Positions 36,239 through 45,347 of a stretch of 64,000 bases of DNA are shown here, piece by piece. How positions within the stretch are numbered: the first letter of the stretch is position 1; the number at the start of each line of letters is the position of its first letter. Source of the DNA: Geobacillus sp. 46C-IIa (lineage in GTDB: Bacteria > Bacillota > Bacilli > Bacillales > Anoxybacillaceae). The notes under the pieces were generated by a model, which did not search any database, had not been told where the DNA came from, and worked only from the letters and a program-made list of their open reading frames with translations. Where the stretch lies: contig NZ_CP061474.1 in the NCBI RefSeq assembly GCF_014679505.1, forward strand, positions 464,001 through 528,000, written 5' to 3'. The position numbers and the translations under genes were made by a program.

Positions 36239-36679
36239 ATGGCAAAACCGTTAACGGACATTGTCAACAAACAAATCGCGAACTGGACCGTGTTGTACGT
36301 GAAGCTGCACAACTACCATTGGTATGTCACCGGACCGCAATTTTTTACGCTGCATGAGAAGTTTGAACAGCTTTACAACGAAGCGGCCGGCCATATTGAC
36401 GCGCTCGCCGAGCGGCTGCTGGCGCTTGGCGGCAAGCCGGTGGCGACGATGAAAGGCGCGCTAGAGCAAGCGTCCGTCAAGGAAGCGGCCGGGACGGAAA
36501 CCGCCGAGCAAATGGTCGCCGCGATTGTCGGCGATTTTGAAACGATGATCGGCGAACTGAAGGAAGGGATGCAAGTGGCGGATGAAGTCGGCGATGAAAC
36601 GACAGGGGATATGCTGCTTGGCATTCACCGGAGTTTGGAAAAACACGTCTGGATGCTGAAATCGTTTTTGGGACGGTAA
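36239..36679 (+). CDS. dps: Dps-family DNA-protecting/ferritin-like protein
   Basis: A 146-residue ferritin-fold protein. The ferroxidase residues appear in [30 protein letters not shown] (written in two halves by motif HNYHWYVTG and HEKFE), typical of the Dps/MrgA family that oxidises iron with peroxide and protects DNA. ATG 36239 lies six bases after AAGGAGGA; ATG 36233 in the same frame overlaps the ribosome site. No clear PerR box was found upstream. A terminator follows immediately. Neighbouring ytkC matches the B. subtilis order. Confidence 0.92.
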   Translation: MAKPLTDIVNKQIANWTVLYVKLHNYHWYVTGPQFFTLHEKFEQLYNEAAGHIDALAERLLALGGKPVATMKGALEQASVKEAAGTETAEQMVAAIVGDFETMIGELKEGMQVADEVGDETTGDMLLGIHRSLEKHVWMLKSFLGR

Positions 36680-36681
36680 AC

Positions 36682-36722
36682 GGACAGGCTGCCCGTCACC
36701 CCATCGGGCAGCCTTTTGCTTT
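36682..36722 (+). terminator. Terminator of dps
   Basis: aggctgcccg and cgggcagcct form a stem with loop tcaccccat, followed by tttgctttt. Confidence 0.85.
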
Positions 36723-36820
36723 TGTCGAAAAAAAGCATTGTTTAGGGAAAGCGCCGCGGCTTGCTTTGTCTCCTCGGCATAGAATAGTTACGCGTATTCT
36801 ATGTCCAAGGAGGGGGGAAC

Positions 36821-37216
36821 GTGAACAAGCCTATTCCAATGATCGGGGTTTCGCTGTTCGGTTCGCTCGTGTCGCTGTTCGTCGGCAGCGTGGACACATT
36901 TGTGGTCATTTTGCTAGCGTTAGTGATCGTCGATTATATCACCGGCATTGTCGCGAGTGCGTTGGAAGGAAGGCTGTCAAGCCAGGTCGGGTTTCGCGGC
37001 ATCGTCCGCAAATTGCTCATTTTCGTGCTTGTCGCCGCATCCCATCTCGTCGATTTGGCCATCGGCTGGGATATGCACTTGATTCGTGACGCGATCATAT
37101 TTTTCTATATTGCCAATGAATTTATTTCGATCGTGGAAAACGCCGGACGGGCCGGCGTTCCGATTCCGGCCGTGCTGCGCAAAGCGATCGAGCTGTTGAA
37201 AGATGAGATGAAATGA
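36821..37216 (+). CDS. ytkC: Holin-family membrane protein (YtkC-like)
   Basis: A 131-residue protein with three or four membrane segments and the signature VIVDYITGIVASALEGRLSS..GFRGIVRKLLIF, typical of the toxin-secretion/phage-lysis holin family (Holin_4). B. subtilis has ytkC in the same place beside dps. It does not sit in a prophage, so a role in autolysis or membrane permeability is only inferred. Start GTG 36821 after AAGGAGGGGGG. Confidence 0.85.
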   Translation: MNKPIPMIGVSLFGSLVSLFVGSVDTFVVILLALVIVDYITGIVASALEGRLSSQVGFRGIVRKLLIFVLVAASHLVDLAIGWDMHLIRDAIIFFYIANEFISIVENAGRAGVPIPAVLRKAIELLKDEMK

Positions 37217-37247
37217 ACCCCGAAGGCTAGCTTGTCGGGGGATTTTT
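37217..37247 (+). terminator. Terminator of ytkC
   Basis: ccccga / tcgggg stem around aggctagcttg, followed by gatttttg. Confidence 0.75.
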
Positions 37248-37616
37248 GTGTACAATGCTCCTTTTGCATTGCCGGATGAGGCTGAACGGTTGACTCAGTC
37301 GCCAATCTCTGAAAGGCTGGTGAAAAATAATGATCGCTCCTAGCTGACGTTAGACCATGTGAAATGAGAAGCCGATGCTGCAAAATTTCTCAATTTGAGA
37401 AACAAGGTGGTGAAGCGACTTGCTCCTTTCATCACCGGCCTTCTGAGGAAAACGCTGCATTTTACGTTTTCCGATTATGCCGGGGTCGCCCTCTTGCCTT
37501 ATCGATCGCTTCCGCTGAAACCGCCGCTCCATTTTGTTCGCCCATTTTCGTGAAATCCGCATATTTTTCCTAGATGGCCCCACACTAAACAAAAAGAGCA
37601 GAAGGAGTGGACGAGT
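37248..37616. other. Gene-free 370-base stretch
   Basis: No ORF with a ribosome site was found. A perfect inverted repeat tttctca-att-tgagaaa lies at 37384-37400. On the minus strand a continuous segment (..KKAGDERSKSLHHLVSQIE..-like) looks protein-like but has no start signal and could be a decayed gene; I cannot identify it. Confidence 0.35.
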
Positions 37617-37952
37617 GTGGCAGAAGAACGGAAAAAGACGTATTACGTCTCGATGGCAACCGGAGAAATTTCTCAGCTGAAAACGGCGTCGCCATGGGAC
37701 TTCCAAATTGAGGCAACCGACCGGGAAATCGCCGAGCTGCGCGAGTATTTCGACCAAAACTATTCGACGGACTGGCAGGCGTTTTGGCGCGCCCATGTGC
37801 CGTATGTCCAATATCATTACGACCGGGAAAATGATGCCTATGACCGAACGATGACGAAAATTTACGAAATGATTTATCGGCTTGGCAATGACGAAGCGAA
37901 GGCGCATGTCCGCTCGCTTGGCATCCTTCCTGAAACAGAAACAAACGACTAA
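37617..37952 (+). CDS. Hypothetical protein (111 aa)
   Basis: A soluble, aromatic-rich protein: [20 protein letters not shown] at the start, then [19 protein letters not shown] and [19 protein letters not shown]. The composition suggests a compact helical domain; no cysteines, no signal peptide. I recognise the type as a conserved Bacillaceae unknown but cannot name it. GTG 37617 follows GAAGGAGTGG. A terminator overlaps its end and precedes the Nudix gene. Confidence 0.75.
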   Translation: MAEERKKTYYVSMATGEISQLKTASPWDFQIEATDREIAELREYFDQNYSTDWQAFWRAHVPYVQYHYDRENDAYDRTMTKIYEMIYRLGNDEAKAHVRSLGILPETETND

Positions 37953-37977
37953 AAAGCCGCGAATGGGGCGGCTTTTT
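37951..37977 (+). terminator. Terminator before ytkD
   Basis: aaaagccgc / gcggcttttttg stem with loop gaatggg; directly followed by TATAAT (37979-37984), a possible -10 box for ytkD. Confidence 0.75.
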
Positions 37978-38010
37978 TGTATAATAGGGGAGAGGAAAGG
38001 GGAGAGTCCG

Positions 38011-38481
38011 ATGTATGAATTTCGCGATTATTACGGGCATCGCGTCCGGCTGGCGTTTGCGGATCATCCGTTTTCCCCGGCCCCCGGGCATGTGTGGGTC
38101 ATTTGCCGCTATCAAGGCCGTTGGTTGCTGACGGATCATCCGCACCGCGGCCTCGAGTTTCCCGGAGGCAAAGTGGAACGCGGGGAAACGGCTGAGGCGG
38201 CCGCTGCCCGCGAGGTGATGGAAGAAACAGGCGGGGTTATTGGCCGTCTTTCCTATATCGGCCAATACGAGGTCGAGCCGGATCTTGTGAAAAACATGTA
38301 TTTCGCCAACATTTCGGCACTTCTAGAGCGGGGATCGTATTTGGAGACGAATGGCCCGGTGCTGCTTTCGGCGCTGCCGGACCATATCCGCGCCGATCGG
38401 CGCTTTAGCTATCTCATGAAGGATGATGTGCTTCCGTTGGCGCTTGCGGAAATCAAACGGCGCGGGTGGATCGACGCATAG
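38011..38481 (+). CDS. ytkD: Nudix hydrolase YtkD (MutTA)
   Basis: A 156-residue nucleoside-triphosphate pyrophosphatase. The Nudix box is complete: [20 protein letters not shown] followed by ETGG. The B. subtilis homologue YtkD (MutTA) hydrolyses 8-oxo-dGTP and 8-oxo-GTP and protects against oxidative mutagenesis in cells and spores; position next to dps/ytkC is conserved. ATG 38011 follows GAAAGGGGAG. Confidence 0.92.
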   Translation: MYEFRDYYGHRVRLAFADHPFSPAPGHVWVICRYQGRWLLTDHPHRGLEFPGGKVERGETAEAAAAREVMEETGGVIGRLSYIGQYEVEPDLVKNMYFANISALLERGSYLETNGPVLLSALPDHIRADRRFSYLMKDDVLPLALAEIKRRGWIDA

Positions 38482-38518
38482 TTTGCCGTCTTTGCTTTGT
38501 CAGCGGTTGATGAAACAG

Positions 38519-38560
38519 CAAAAAGAGACGCCCATCGATCGTTCGTGAACGTCTCTTAGC
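38519..38560 (-). terminator. Terminator of the ytlACD operon
   Basis: On the minus strand aagagacg...cgtctcttttt forms a stem around a 19-base loop, overlapping the ytlD stop. Confidence 0.8.
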
Positions 38561-39365
38561 GGCGGCTGCTCCATTTTTTTTCGATCATAGCGACAAGCTG
38601 GTACATCACCGTCGACAGCAACGCGACAATGAGTAAACTCATTAAGACGAGGGTAAAATTGAATACTTGGAAGCCGTAAATAATTAAATAGCCGAGCCCT
38701 TGTTTGGAAACGAGAAATTCGCCGGTGATGACGCCGACCCAGGCGAGGCCGACGTTTACTTTCAACGTGGAAATGATCGCCGGAAACGACGCCGGCAGCA
38801 CCGCTTCTTTGAAACATTGGTAGCGGGTGGCGCCGAACGTCCGCAACACTTTCACATAGTTCGGGTCGACTTCTTGAAACGACGCATAAACGACGATCGT
38901 CGTAATGATGATCGAAATGACGACGCCCATGGCGATAATGGATGTAAACCCCGGCCCAAGGGCGACGATCAACATCGGTCCGAGCGCGACTTTCGGCATG
39001 GCGTTAAAGACGACCAAATACGGATCCAGCGTTTTGGCGAGGCGCGGAAACCACCAAAGCAACGCGCCGATCAGCGCGCCGCCAACCGTGCCGATGACAA
39101 ACCCGAGCATCGTTTCAAACAAAGTCGCCCACGTATGCGTCAGGAGAGAGTGATCGCCGATTTTTTCAATCAGCAGCTTGCCAATGGCCGACGGAGAGCT
39201 GAACAAGAGCGGATCGACCCAATGAAAGCGGCTCGCCGCTTCCCAGACGGCAAAAAAGGCGACAAGGAGCGCGGCTTGCCAAAGGCGGATCATCCGCCGT
39301 TCCTTGCGGAGTGCGGCAAGGTAGTCATGGTGCAGCGAGCGGATGTGTTCATTAGACGGATTCAA
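38556..39365 (-). CDS. ytlD: ABC transporter permease YtlD
   Basis: A 269-residue inner-membrane permease of the taurine/nitrate/thiamine-precursor group (BPD_transp_1). The EAA loop is [21 protein letters not shown], and six membrane segments are visible. The start is TTG 39365 ([12 protein letters not shown]..), preceded by GGAGATGGAGG and lying within the last codons of ytlC, so the two genes overlap by 14 bases. It forms a complete importer with ytlC (ATPase) and ytlA (lipoprotein). Confidence 0.9.
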   Translation of the reverse strand: MNPSNEHIRSLHHDYLAALRKERRMIRLWQAALLVAFFAVWEAASRFHWVDPLLFSSPSAIGKLLIEKIGDHSLLTHTWATLFETMLGFVIGTVGGALIGALLWWFPRLAKTLDPYLVVFNAMPKVALGPMLIVALGPGFTSIIAMGVVISIIITTIVVYASFQEVDPNYVKVLRTFGATRYQCFKEAVLPASFPAIISTLKVNVGLAWVGVITGEFLVSKQGLGYLIIYGFQVFNFTLVLMSLLIVALLSTVMYQLVAMIEKKWSSRR

Positions 39366-40179
39366 GGGCCTCCATCTCCTCCCAAATGGATTGAAACAAC
39401 GCGGAAAACGCCGGATGCTGGCGAGCGGCGAACGGTGGACAGTGCCGCAGCTCATCTGGAATGGCAAACGTCCGCACAAGGCGGCCTGGCCGCGGCGAAA
39501 ACAAGAAAATGCGGTCGCTCATGGCGATGGCTTCCTCGATGTCATGCGTGACGAGCACCGCCGTTTTTTCGTATTGCTTTAACGTTTTCCATACAAGTTC
39601 TTCCAGTTTCAGTTTCGTCTGTTGGTCAAGGGCGGAAAACGGTTCGTCCAGCAACAATAGCTTCGGGTCGGTCGCCAATGTGCGCACGAGTGCGGCGCGC
39701 TGGCGCATGCCGCCGGACAGCTGGCTCGGATAATACGATTCCACACCGCCCAGGCCGATCTCAGCAAGCAGGGCGAGCGCCCGCTCTTTCGTTTCTGGCA
39801 TCAACGTTCCTGTGATGTTGAGGCCGAGCAAGATGTTTTCCTCGATCGTTTTCCATGGAAATAAGTAGTCTTGCTGAAGCATATACCCGACCACTCGGCG
39901 GGTTGACGGATCAGATCCGGCCGCCCGGCGCGCCATAGCGGCGTTCATTTCCCGCGGCCAAAGCGGCTCGCCTTCGATGCAGACCGATCCTTCCGTCGGC
40001 TCAATCAGCCCGGCGATGATCGACAACAACGTCGTTTTGCCGCAGCCGCTTGAGCCGAGAAAGGAGACAAATTCCCCTTTCTCGACGGACAGCGACACTT
40101 GATCGAGCGCGGTGACGGCGGTCGTTTTCGTCAAATACGTGTGCGAGAGGCGGTCGATGGCAAGAAACATCCGATTCAC
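39352..40179 (-). CDS. ytlC: ABC transporter ATP-binding protein YtlC
   Basis: A 275-residue ABC ATPase. Walker A is [14 protein letters not shown]-loop [12 protein letters not shown], signature [13 protein letters not shown], Walker [13 protein letters not shown] and switch His in VTHDIEEA. It is of the SsuB/TauB/ThiZ type. The start may be GTG 40179 or ATG 40170 (MFLAIDRL); both lie a few bases after the ytlA stop. An insert [15 protein letters not shown] sits before the Q-loop. Confidence 0.93.
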   Translation of the reverse strand: MNRMFLAIDRLSHTYLTKTTAVTALDQVSLSVEKGEFVSFLGSSGCGKTTLLSIIAGLIEPTEGSVCIEGEPLWPREMNAAMARRAAGSDPSTRRVVGYMLQQDYLFPWKTIEENILLGLNITGTLMPETKERALALLAEIGLGGVESYYPSQLSGGMRQRAALVRTLATDPKLLLLDEPFSALDQQTKLKLEELVWKTLKQYEKTAVLVTHDIEEAIAMSDRIFLFSPRPGRLVRTFAIPDELRHCPPFAARQHPAFSALFQSIWEEMEALESV

Positions 40180-40188
40180 CCGCTTTCG

Positions 40189-41193
40189 TTACTCGTTCAT
40201 CGCTTGTTTGGCAAACGATGAATCAACTAGCGTTTCAAGATCGATGTGCTTCGGCAGCTCGCCGGCTTCATCCATGATCGTTTGCAAGTGGTTCCATTCT
40301 TCTTCATCTAAAATCGGATCGGTCGCGTATGTGCCTTGGCGTTTGTACCGGTCGACGACCTTTTCGATAATGGCCAAGTCGGTGTCCTTAAAGTACGGCT
40401 GAATGACGTTGGCAATTTCCTTAGTGCTGTGCGATTCGACCCACTGTTGCGCTTTGTAGATGGCGCGCGTGAATTTTTCAATGACGTCTTTGTTCGCTTT
40501 TATATAGCTTTGTTTTGCCATGTACGATGTGTACGGGACGCGCCCGGACTCGGTGCCAAAGGAAGCGACGATGTAGCCTTTTCCTTCTTGCTCAAAAATG
40601 CTCGCTGTCGGTTCAAACAGCTGGACGAAATCGCCGGTCCCGCTCGCAAACGCGTTGGCGATGTTGGCGAAATCGACGTTTTGAATGAGGTTCAAATCGT
40701 TGTGCGGATCAATGCCATGTTGTTTCAGCACAAATTCGCCGACCATCTGCGGCATGCCGCCTTTCCGCTGGCCGAGGAACGTGCTTCCTTTCAGCATCTC
40801 CCACGTAAAGTGGTCGATTTTCTTGCGGGAAACGAGAAACGTGCCATCGGTTTGCGTGAGTTGCGCAAAGTTGATGACCGGATCATCCGTCCCTTGCGCA
40901 TAGACATAAATGGATGTTTCCGAGCCGACCAAGGCGATGTCCGCGCCGCCGGACAGCAGCGTTGTCATCGTTTTGTCGCCGCCCCATGTCGTCGTCAGCT
41001 CGACATCAAGCCCTTCTTCTCTAAAGAAGCCTTTCGCTAAGGCGACGTATTGCGGTGCGTAAAAAATTGAGTGCGTCACTTCGGCGAGCCGGACTTTTTT
41101 CAGCGGCTTTTCTCCTTGGCCGGTGCCGTTGCTGCAGGCAGCGAGCGGCAAAAGGAGAAGAAGCGAACACAACCATACCGCCCATTTTTTCAT
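40189..41193 (-). CDS. ytlA: ABC transporter substrate-binding lipoprotein YtlA
   Basis: A 334-residue NMT1/THI5-like lipoprotein that would bind the substrate of the ytlACD importer. The signal peptide MKKWAVWLCSLLLLLPLAAC ends in a lipobox LAAC. Then VRLAEVTHSIFYAPQYVALA and LDVELTTTWGGDKTM match the SsuA/ThiY fold, whose members bind aliphatic sulfonates or pyrimidine precursors. The substrate is not determined by sequence. ATG 41193 is preceded by AAGGGGGTAGG. First gene of the operon. Confidence 0.9.
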   Translation of the reverse strand: MKKWAVWLCSLLLLLPLAACSNGTGQGEKPLKKVRLAEVTHSIFYAPQYVALAKGFFREEGLDVELTTTWGGDKTMTTLLSGGADIALVGSETSIYVYAQGTDDPVINFAQLTQTDGTFLVSRKKIDHFTWEMLKGSTFLGQRKGGMPQMVGEFVLKQHGIDPHNDLNLIQNVDFANIANAFASGTGDFVQLFEPTASIFEQEGKGYIVASFGTESGRVPYTSYMAKQSYIKANKDVIEKFTRAIYKAQQWVESHSTKEIANVIQPYFKDTDLAIIEKVVDRYKRQGTYATDPILDEEEWNHLQTIMDEAGELPKHIDLETLVDSSFAKQAMNE

Positions 41194-41381
41194 GTGGCCT
41201 ACCCCCTTTTCGTCCACATGTAGTGAACATTGGCTTCACCTTATCGTATGCGCGGGTGAAAAAATGTGTGAATGCCTAGAAAAAATGGGCGTTCGGCCGA
41301 GAACGGGCGGCGGACGGACCGCTTTCTGCGCGCCCGTCGGCTTTCGGACGAGGGGAATTTGCGTGGAAAGGAGAGAGAGCG

Positions 41382-42170
41382 ATGGACGGGGATGTCATCG
41401 ACTACTATCGATTTCCATCGCCGCATCCGGGCATCGAGGTGTTCTTTGTCACCTATATGTCCCAAGGTCTGAAGGTGAAAGGATTTTTGGCTGCGCCGAA
41501 ACAAAACAAGGTGTATGACGGGTTTTTGTATTTGCGCGGCGGGATCAAAAACGTCGGGCAAGTGCGGGTGCCGCGCCTCATCCAATTCGCGTCGCACGGC
41601 TTTGTCGTCTTCGCCCCGCTCTATCGCGGCAACGGCGGCGGGCAAGGGAACGAAGATTTTGTCGGCGATGACCGCTATGACGCCATCGCTGGATTTGAGC
41701 TTCTTCGCCGCCATCCGCTTGTCCATCCGGGGCGTGTGCACGTGTTTGGCTTCTCGCGCGGCGGGGCGATGGCGCTTCATGCCGCCATGCTCGCTGAACG
41801 GGTTTGTTCGGCTGCGGTTTGGGGCGGCGTGACGGATGTGGCGCTGACGTACTGGGAACGTCCGGATTTGCGGCGGATGATGAAGCGCGTCATCGGCGGG
41901 ACGCCGAACAAATGCCCGGAGCGCTATCGGCATCGAACCCCGCTTTATCATCTCGAGCGGCTCCGCGCGCCGGTGCTCATCATCCACGGCGAGCGCGATG
42001 AAAACGTCTCGATCGAACACGCCCGGCGGCTCGAACGGCGACTGAAGGCGCTCGGCAAGCGAGTGACCGCATGGTATTTTCCCGAGTTCACCCACTATTT
42101 TCCCCCGCGCGCCAACCGTGAAACGGTGAAAAGGCTTGCGGAGTGGATGAAACAACAGCCGACCGTGTGA
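41382..42170 (+). CDS. ytmA: Alpha/beta hydrolase (YtmA, prolyl-oligopeptidase-like)
   Basis: A 262-residue serine hydrolase of the S9/prolyl oligopeptidase type. The nucleophile elbow is VFGFSRGGAMALHAA, the acid Asp in IIHGERDENVSIEHAR and the His in FPEFTHYFPP. GFLYLRGGIKNVG carries the oxyanion loop. No signal peptide. ATG 41382 has GAAAGGAGAGAGAGCG in front. Substrate is unknown; it is B. subtilis YtmA by position and sequence. The stop is followed by a 213-base gap before ytmB. Confidence 0.88.
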   Translation: MDGDVIDYYRFPSPHPGIEVFFVTYMSQGLKVKGFLAAPKQNKVYDGFLYLRGGIKNVGQVRVPRLIQFASHGFVVFAPLYRGNGGGQGNEDFVGDDRYDAIAGFELLRRHPLVHPGRVHVFGFSRGGAMALHAAMLAERVCSAAVWGGVTDVALTYWERPDLRRMMKRVIGGTPNKCPERYRHRTPLYHLERLRAPVLIIHGERDENVSIEHARRLERRLKALGKRVTAWYFPEFTHYFPPRANRETVKRLAEWMKQQPTV

Positions 42171-42383
42171 TACGATAGAGGAGGAAACGGGCCAATGAAA
42201 CGGCTTTCGCGGGGTTCGGTGTTTGATCGTCGGGAGCTTGCGGTCATGGCCGGCAGGAGAGGGAGCGGCCGATCGTTCGGCGAACAAGAATCCGAACCGA
42301 GCCGTTGCTGGGAATCGGCTCGCTGTCACGAAGGGCTCAAACGGGCCGCGACTTTGAATCGATCAAAATCAAGGAGGTCGGAA

Positions 42384-42629
42384 ATGATGGGCATGCCGAT
42401 GGAGCTGCAGACGCTCATTGTGACCAAAGGAAACGAACAGCGCGTCCAAGGCAATTTGTTTGTGCTGAAAAAAGAAGGCTACCGCTTATATCCGCTCGAC
42501 GTGCCGCTTGAAGTGCGCCGGACGCTGCAAAGCGAAGCGAGCGGCATCGCCGTCGTGAAAAAGCTTGAATGGGAAGACAACCGGACGACGGTGACGTACG
42601 AGCTCGTCAGCTTGTATTCGACGAATTGA
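42384..42629 (+). CDS. ytmB: YtmB (DUF2584)
   Basis: An 81-residue protein: MMGMPMELQTLIVTKGNEQR, GNLFVLKKEGYRLYPLDVPL and KLEWEDNRTTVTYELVSLYS, matching DUF2584 (YtmB). No function is known; the fold looks beta-rich. ATG 42384 lies six bases after a perfect AAGGAGG. A strong terminator follows. Confidence 0.88.
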   Translation: MMGMPMELQTLIVTKGNEQRVQGNLFVLKKEGYRLYPLDVPLEVRRTLQSEASGIAVVKKLEWEDNRTTVTYELVSLYSTN

Positions 42630-42727
42630 CCGAAATGGCGGCAAAAGCGGTCGAAGGAGAGTACGCCCCGCTTCGGTTTTGGACGCCGTCAAGGACTGCT
42701 GTTCGACTTTTGAAAACGGATGAAACA

Positions 42728-42780
42728 TTGTCGTCGACCTCCAATCGTGCCAAAACCCCGGGGGATCGACGACAACGGTT
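42728..42780 (+). terminator. Terminator downstream of ytmB
   Basis: ttgtcgtcga and tcgacgacaa are perfect inverted repeats (10 bases) enclosing an inner cctcc / gggg pairing, followed by cggttttt. Confidence 0.75.
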
Positions 42781-42820
42781 TTTGAAGTCGAAATCCTACA
42801 ACCATCACAACTGAACAGTA

Positions 42821-42849
42821 TTGACAGAATTTTTGAAACGTGTTATTCT
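42821..42849 (+). promoter_or_regulatory. Promoter reading into the CRISPR unit
   Basis: TTGACA at 42821-42826 and TATTCT at 42844-42849 with 17-base spacing, about 45 bases before the first repeat. There is no ORF downstream, so it looks like a leader promoter. Confidence 0.75.
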
Positions 42850-42895
42850 GAAAACAGTTTAGAGAGGAAATCTTCGTTTTATCCGCATGGTTTGG

Positions 42896-42993
42896 GTTTT
42901 TATCGTACCTATGAGGGATTGAAACGGACAAATTCTCGGCGACAAGAAAAACCGTCGTTTTGTGTTTTTATCGTACCTATGAGGGATCGAACC
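42896..42993 (+). CRISPR. Orphan CRISPR array: two repeats, one spacer
   Basis: Repeat 1 is 42896-42925, with gtttttatcgtacc at its start and gggattgaaac at its end (30 bases, typical of Geobacillus type I-B/III repeats). Repeat 2 is 42964-42993 and is degenerate at its end (gggatcgaacc), as terminal repeats often are. The single spacer 42926-42963 is 38 bases. No cas gene is in the window. Confidence 0.82.
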
Positions 42994-43292
42994 CCAACAC
43001 TCCTTTATCTCCAGAGGGAGCTCATCCAATCGCCCCGGTGTCCCTTCCTTTCCGGTTCTCCTGATCATTCCGGATTTTTCGATGACGGCACCTGATTGCT
43101 GATGAAAAAGCAGAATAGAGACAAAACCGAATACCGTAAACAACAGTGGATCACGCTCATGAATAAGGTGGAAAGTCCAAATCCTTGCAGAACGAATGGC
43201 CATGGAGGCCAAGAAGTGTTGGGGTTGATCGAGTTTGGGTGTTTTGAGGGGTTGAATGCACGGAAATGCTTGCATTCAGCGGCAGGGGAAAA
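42994..43292. other. Gene-free stretch after CRISPR unit
   Basis: No supported gene. The minus strand carries an open frame with protein-like segments (FHLIHERDPLLFTVFGF, QQSGAVIEKSGMIRRTG) but no start signal and no family I can name; it may be a fragment of a mobile element. Confidence 0.35.
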
Positions 43293-43336
43293 CAGAACCC
43301 CCGGCCGAACAGGAACGTTCCCTGTCCGGCCGGGGT
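43293..43336 (-). terminator. Terminator of pckA
   Basis: aacccccggccg-aacagg and cctgt-ccggccggggtt form a long GC-rich stem around aacgttc; the minus-strand side continues into ctgttttcc. Confidence 0.8.
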
Positions 43337-43339
43337 TCG

Positions 43340-44926
43340 TTATACGAGCGGTCCGCCGAGTTTTTCGATCGTCGGGTCGATATGGGCGAACTTTCGGAAG
43401 TTGGCGCGGAATTTTTCCGCCAGTTCTTTCGCTTTTTGTTCGTACGCTTGTTTGTCGGCCCATGTGTTTTGCGGGCGCAAGACGTCGTCAGGCACGCCCG
43501 GGACGTGCGCTGGGATGGCGAGGCCGAAGATCGGGTCTTGCACCGTTTCGACGTTGTCAAGCTCTCCTTCGACGGCGGCTTGCACCATCGCGCGGGTGTA
43601 GGCGAGCTTCATGCGGCTGCCGACGCCGTACGGCCCTCCTGTCCAACCGGTGTTGACCAAAAAGACGCGGACGTTGTGTTCAGCGATTTTTTGTCCGAGC
43701 ATTTCCGCGTACTCAACGGCCGGGCGCGGCAAAAACGGTGCGCCAAAGCATGTAGAGAATGTCGCTTCCGGTTCGGTGACGCCGCGTTCGGTGCCGGCGA
43801 GTTTGCTTGTGTAGCCGCTTAAGAAATGGTACATCGCTTGTTCGCGCGTCAGCTTGCTGATCGGCGGCAGGACGCCGAACGCATCGGCCGTCAAGAACAC
43901 GATCGTGGATGGGTGGCCGGCGACGCTTGGATCGACGATGTTTTGGATCGCTTGAAGCGGGTAGGCGGCGCGCGTGTTTTCCGTCAGCGTGCCGTCGTCG
44001 TAATTCGGCACGCGCGTCGCGTCATCGAGAACGACGTTTTCGAGCACGGCGCCGAAGCCGATGGCGTCAAAAATTTGCGGCTCTTTCTCGCGCGAGAGGT
44101 TGATGCACTTTGCATAGCAGCCGCCTTCAATGTTGAAAATGCCGCGGCTTGACCATCCGTGCTCGTCATCGCCGATCAAGCGGCGGTTCGGGTCGGTCGA
44201 GAGCGTCGTTTTTCCTGTTCCCGACAAGCCGAAGAAGAGGGCGACGTCGCCTTCCTGGCCGACGTTGGCCGAGCAGTGCATCGGCAGAATGCCTTGTTCC
44301 GGCAGCAAATAGTTCATCACCGAGAAGATCGATTTTTTCATTTCGCCGGCGTATTCCGTCCCGCCGATTAGGACGACGCGGCGTTCAAAGGAAATGATGA
44401 TGAACGCTTCCGAGCGTGTGCCGTCCACAGCCGGGTCCGCCTTAAAGTTCGGCGCGCAAATGACGGTAAATTGCGGCTCATGCGCGGCGAGCTCCTCGGC
44501 GCTCGGCCGGATGAACAGCTGATGGACGAACAAGTTGTGCCAGGCGAATTCATTGACGACTTGAATCGGCAGCCGGACTTTCGGATCGGCGCCGGCAAAG
44601 CCTTTAAAGACGAACAGTTCCTCTTGCTTCATTAAATAATCGAGCACTTTATCATACAGTTTTTCAAATGTTTCCAGTGACATCGGCTGGTTGACCGCTC
44701 CCCAATCAACGGTCTGTTTCGTCGACGGTTCTTCCACGATATATTTGTCTTTCGGCGACCGGCCCGTGTACTTGCCGGTCGTGACGGCGACGGCGCCGGT
44801 GTGCGTCAGCCGTCCTTCGTTTCGTTGCAGCACTTTTTCGACGAGCTCAGCGACCGACAGTTGATGATGTACGTACGGTTTTTGCAGCAGCAAAGAAAGC
44901 TTATTTGTCATGTTTGCGATCCCCAT
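43340..44926 (-). CDS. pckA: Phosphoenolpyruvate carboxykinase (ATP)
   Basis: PckA converts oxaloacetate and ATP to phosphoenolpyruvate, the start of gluconeogenesis. The 528-residue protein contains [37 protein letters not shown], the P-loop [13 protein letters not shown], the Mg-binding [20 protein letters not shown] and the C-terminal [10 protein letters not shown]. The start ATG 44926 ([10 protein letters not shown]..) has AAGGCAGG in front; more upstream ATG 44956 has no ribosome site. It is divergent from metK. Expression under gluconeogenic conditions (CcpN-like control) is expected but no operator was identified. Confidence 0.96.
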   Translation of the reverse strand: MGIANMTNKLSLLLQKPYVHHQLSVAELVEKVLQRNEGRLTHTGAVAVTTGKYTGRSPKDKYIVEEPSTKQTVDWGAVNQPMSLETFEKLYDKVLDYLMKQEELFVFKGFAGADPKVRLPIQVVNEFAWHNLFVHQLFIRPSAEELAAHEPQFTVICAPNFKADPAVDGTRSEAFIIISFERRVVLIGGTEYAGEMKKSIFSVMNYLLPEQGILPMHCSANVGQEGDVALFFGLSGTGKTTLSTDPNRRLIGDDEHGWSSRGIFNIEGGCYAKCINLSREKEPQIFDAIGFGAVLENVVLDDATRVPNYDDGTLTENTRAAYPLQAIQNIVDPSVAGHPSTIVFLTADAFGVLPPISKLTREQAMYHFLSGYTSKLAGTERGVTEPEATFSTCFGAPFLPRPAVEYAEMLGQKIAEHNVRVFLVNTGWTGGPYGVGSRMKLAYTRAMVQAAVEGELDNVETVQDPIFGLAIPAHVPGVPDDVLRPQNTWADKQAYEQKAKELAEKFRANFRKFAHIDPTIEKLGGPLV

Positions 44927-45064
44927 GTTCACAACCTGCCTTCTTTTTGTAATCACTCTTGAAAATAGTATAACACATTTTTATTAATAGTCCATACTAA
45001 TTGTGTAGGTTTTTTCGAACTTATTTTGCCTATTTTTCAGATAATAAAAAATTCATTTATGCGG

Positions 45065-45094
45065 TTGACTTTGCTTATTCCATTGCGATAAGAT
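45065..45094 (+). promoter_or_regulatory. Promoter of the metK S-box transcript
   Basis: TTGACT 45065-45070 and TAAGAT 45089-45094, 18-base spacing, 18 bases upstream of the riboswitch P1 helix. Confidence 0.7.
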
Positions 45095-45111
45095 AAGTCA
45101 TTGAACGGATA

Positions 45112-45286
45112 CTCTTATCCCGAGCCGGTGGAGGGACAGGCCCGATGAAACCCAGCAACCGTCACAATTTTACATATGTGAAATGGTGCTAACCTGTGGC
45201 AAGGCGTGGTCCTTGAACGATAAGAGTGAAAGGAAGCAATCCGATTGCAATGACCTTTCCTCACCGTGACAGGAAAGGTTTTTTTA
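45112..45286 (+). ncRNA. SAM-I (S-box) riboswitch with terminator
   Basis: The P1 helix pairs ctcttatc (45112-45119) with gataagag (45219-45226). The conserved core cgagccggtggagggac and ggcccgatgaaacccagcaacc is intact. After the aptamer, acctttcc...ggaaaggt plus six T (45253-45285) is the terminator. SAM binding stops transcription of metK, giving feedback control of its own product. Confidence 0.93.
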
Positions 45287-45347
45287 TATTGCGAAGGGAA
45301 ACGAGTTCCGTATCGCCATATTACGTCCAGAGGAGGAAATGAGCCGA

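Noticed and set aside
36821..37216. The holin-like gene as a sign of prophage
   Set aside because: No other phage genes are nearby, and the same gene sits beside dps in B. subtilis.
41241..42329. A 362-codon minus-strand ORF opposite ytmA
   Set aside because: Shadow of ytmA; no ribosome site, no family features, while ytmA has a complete hydrolase triad.
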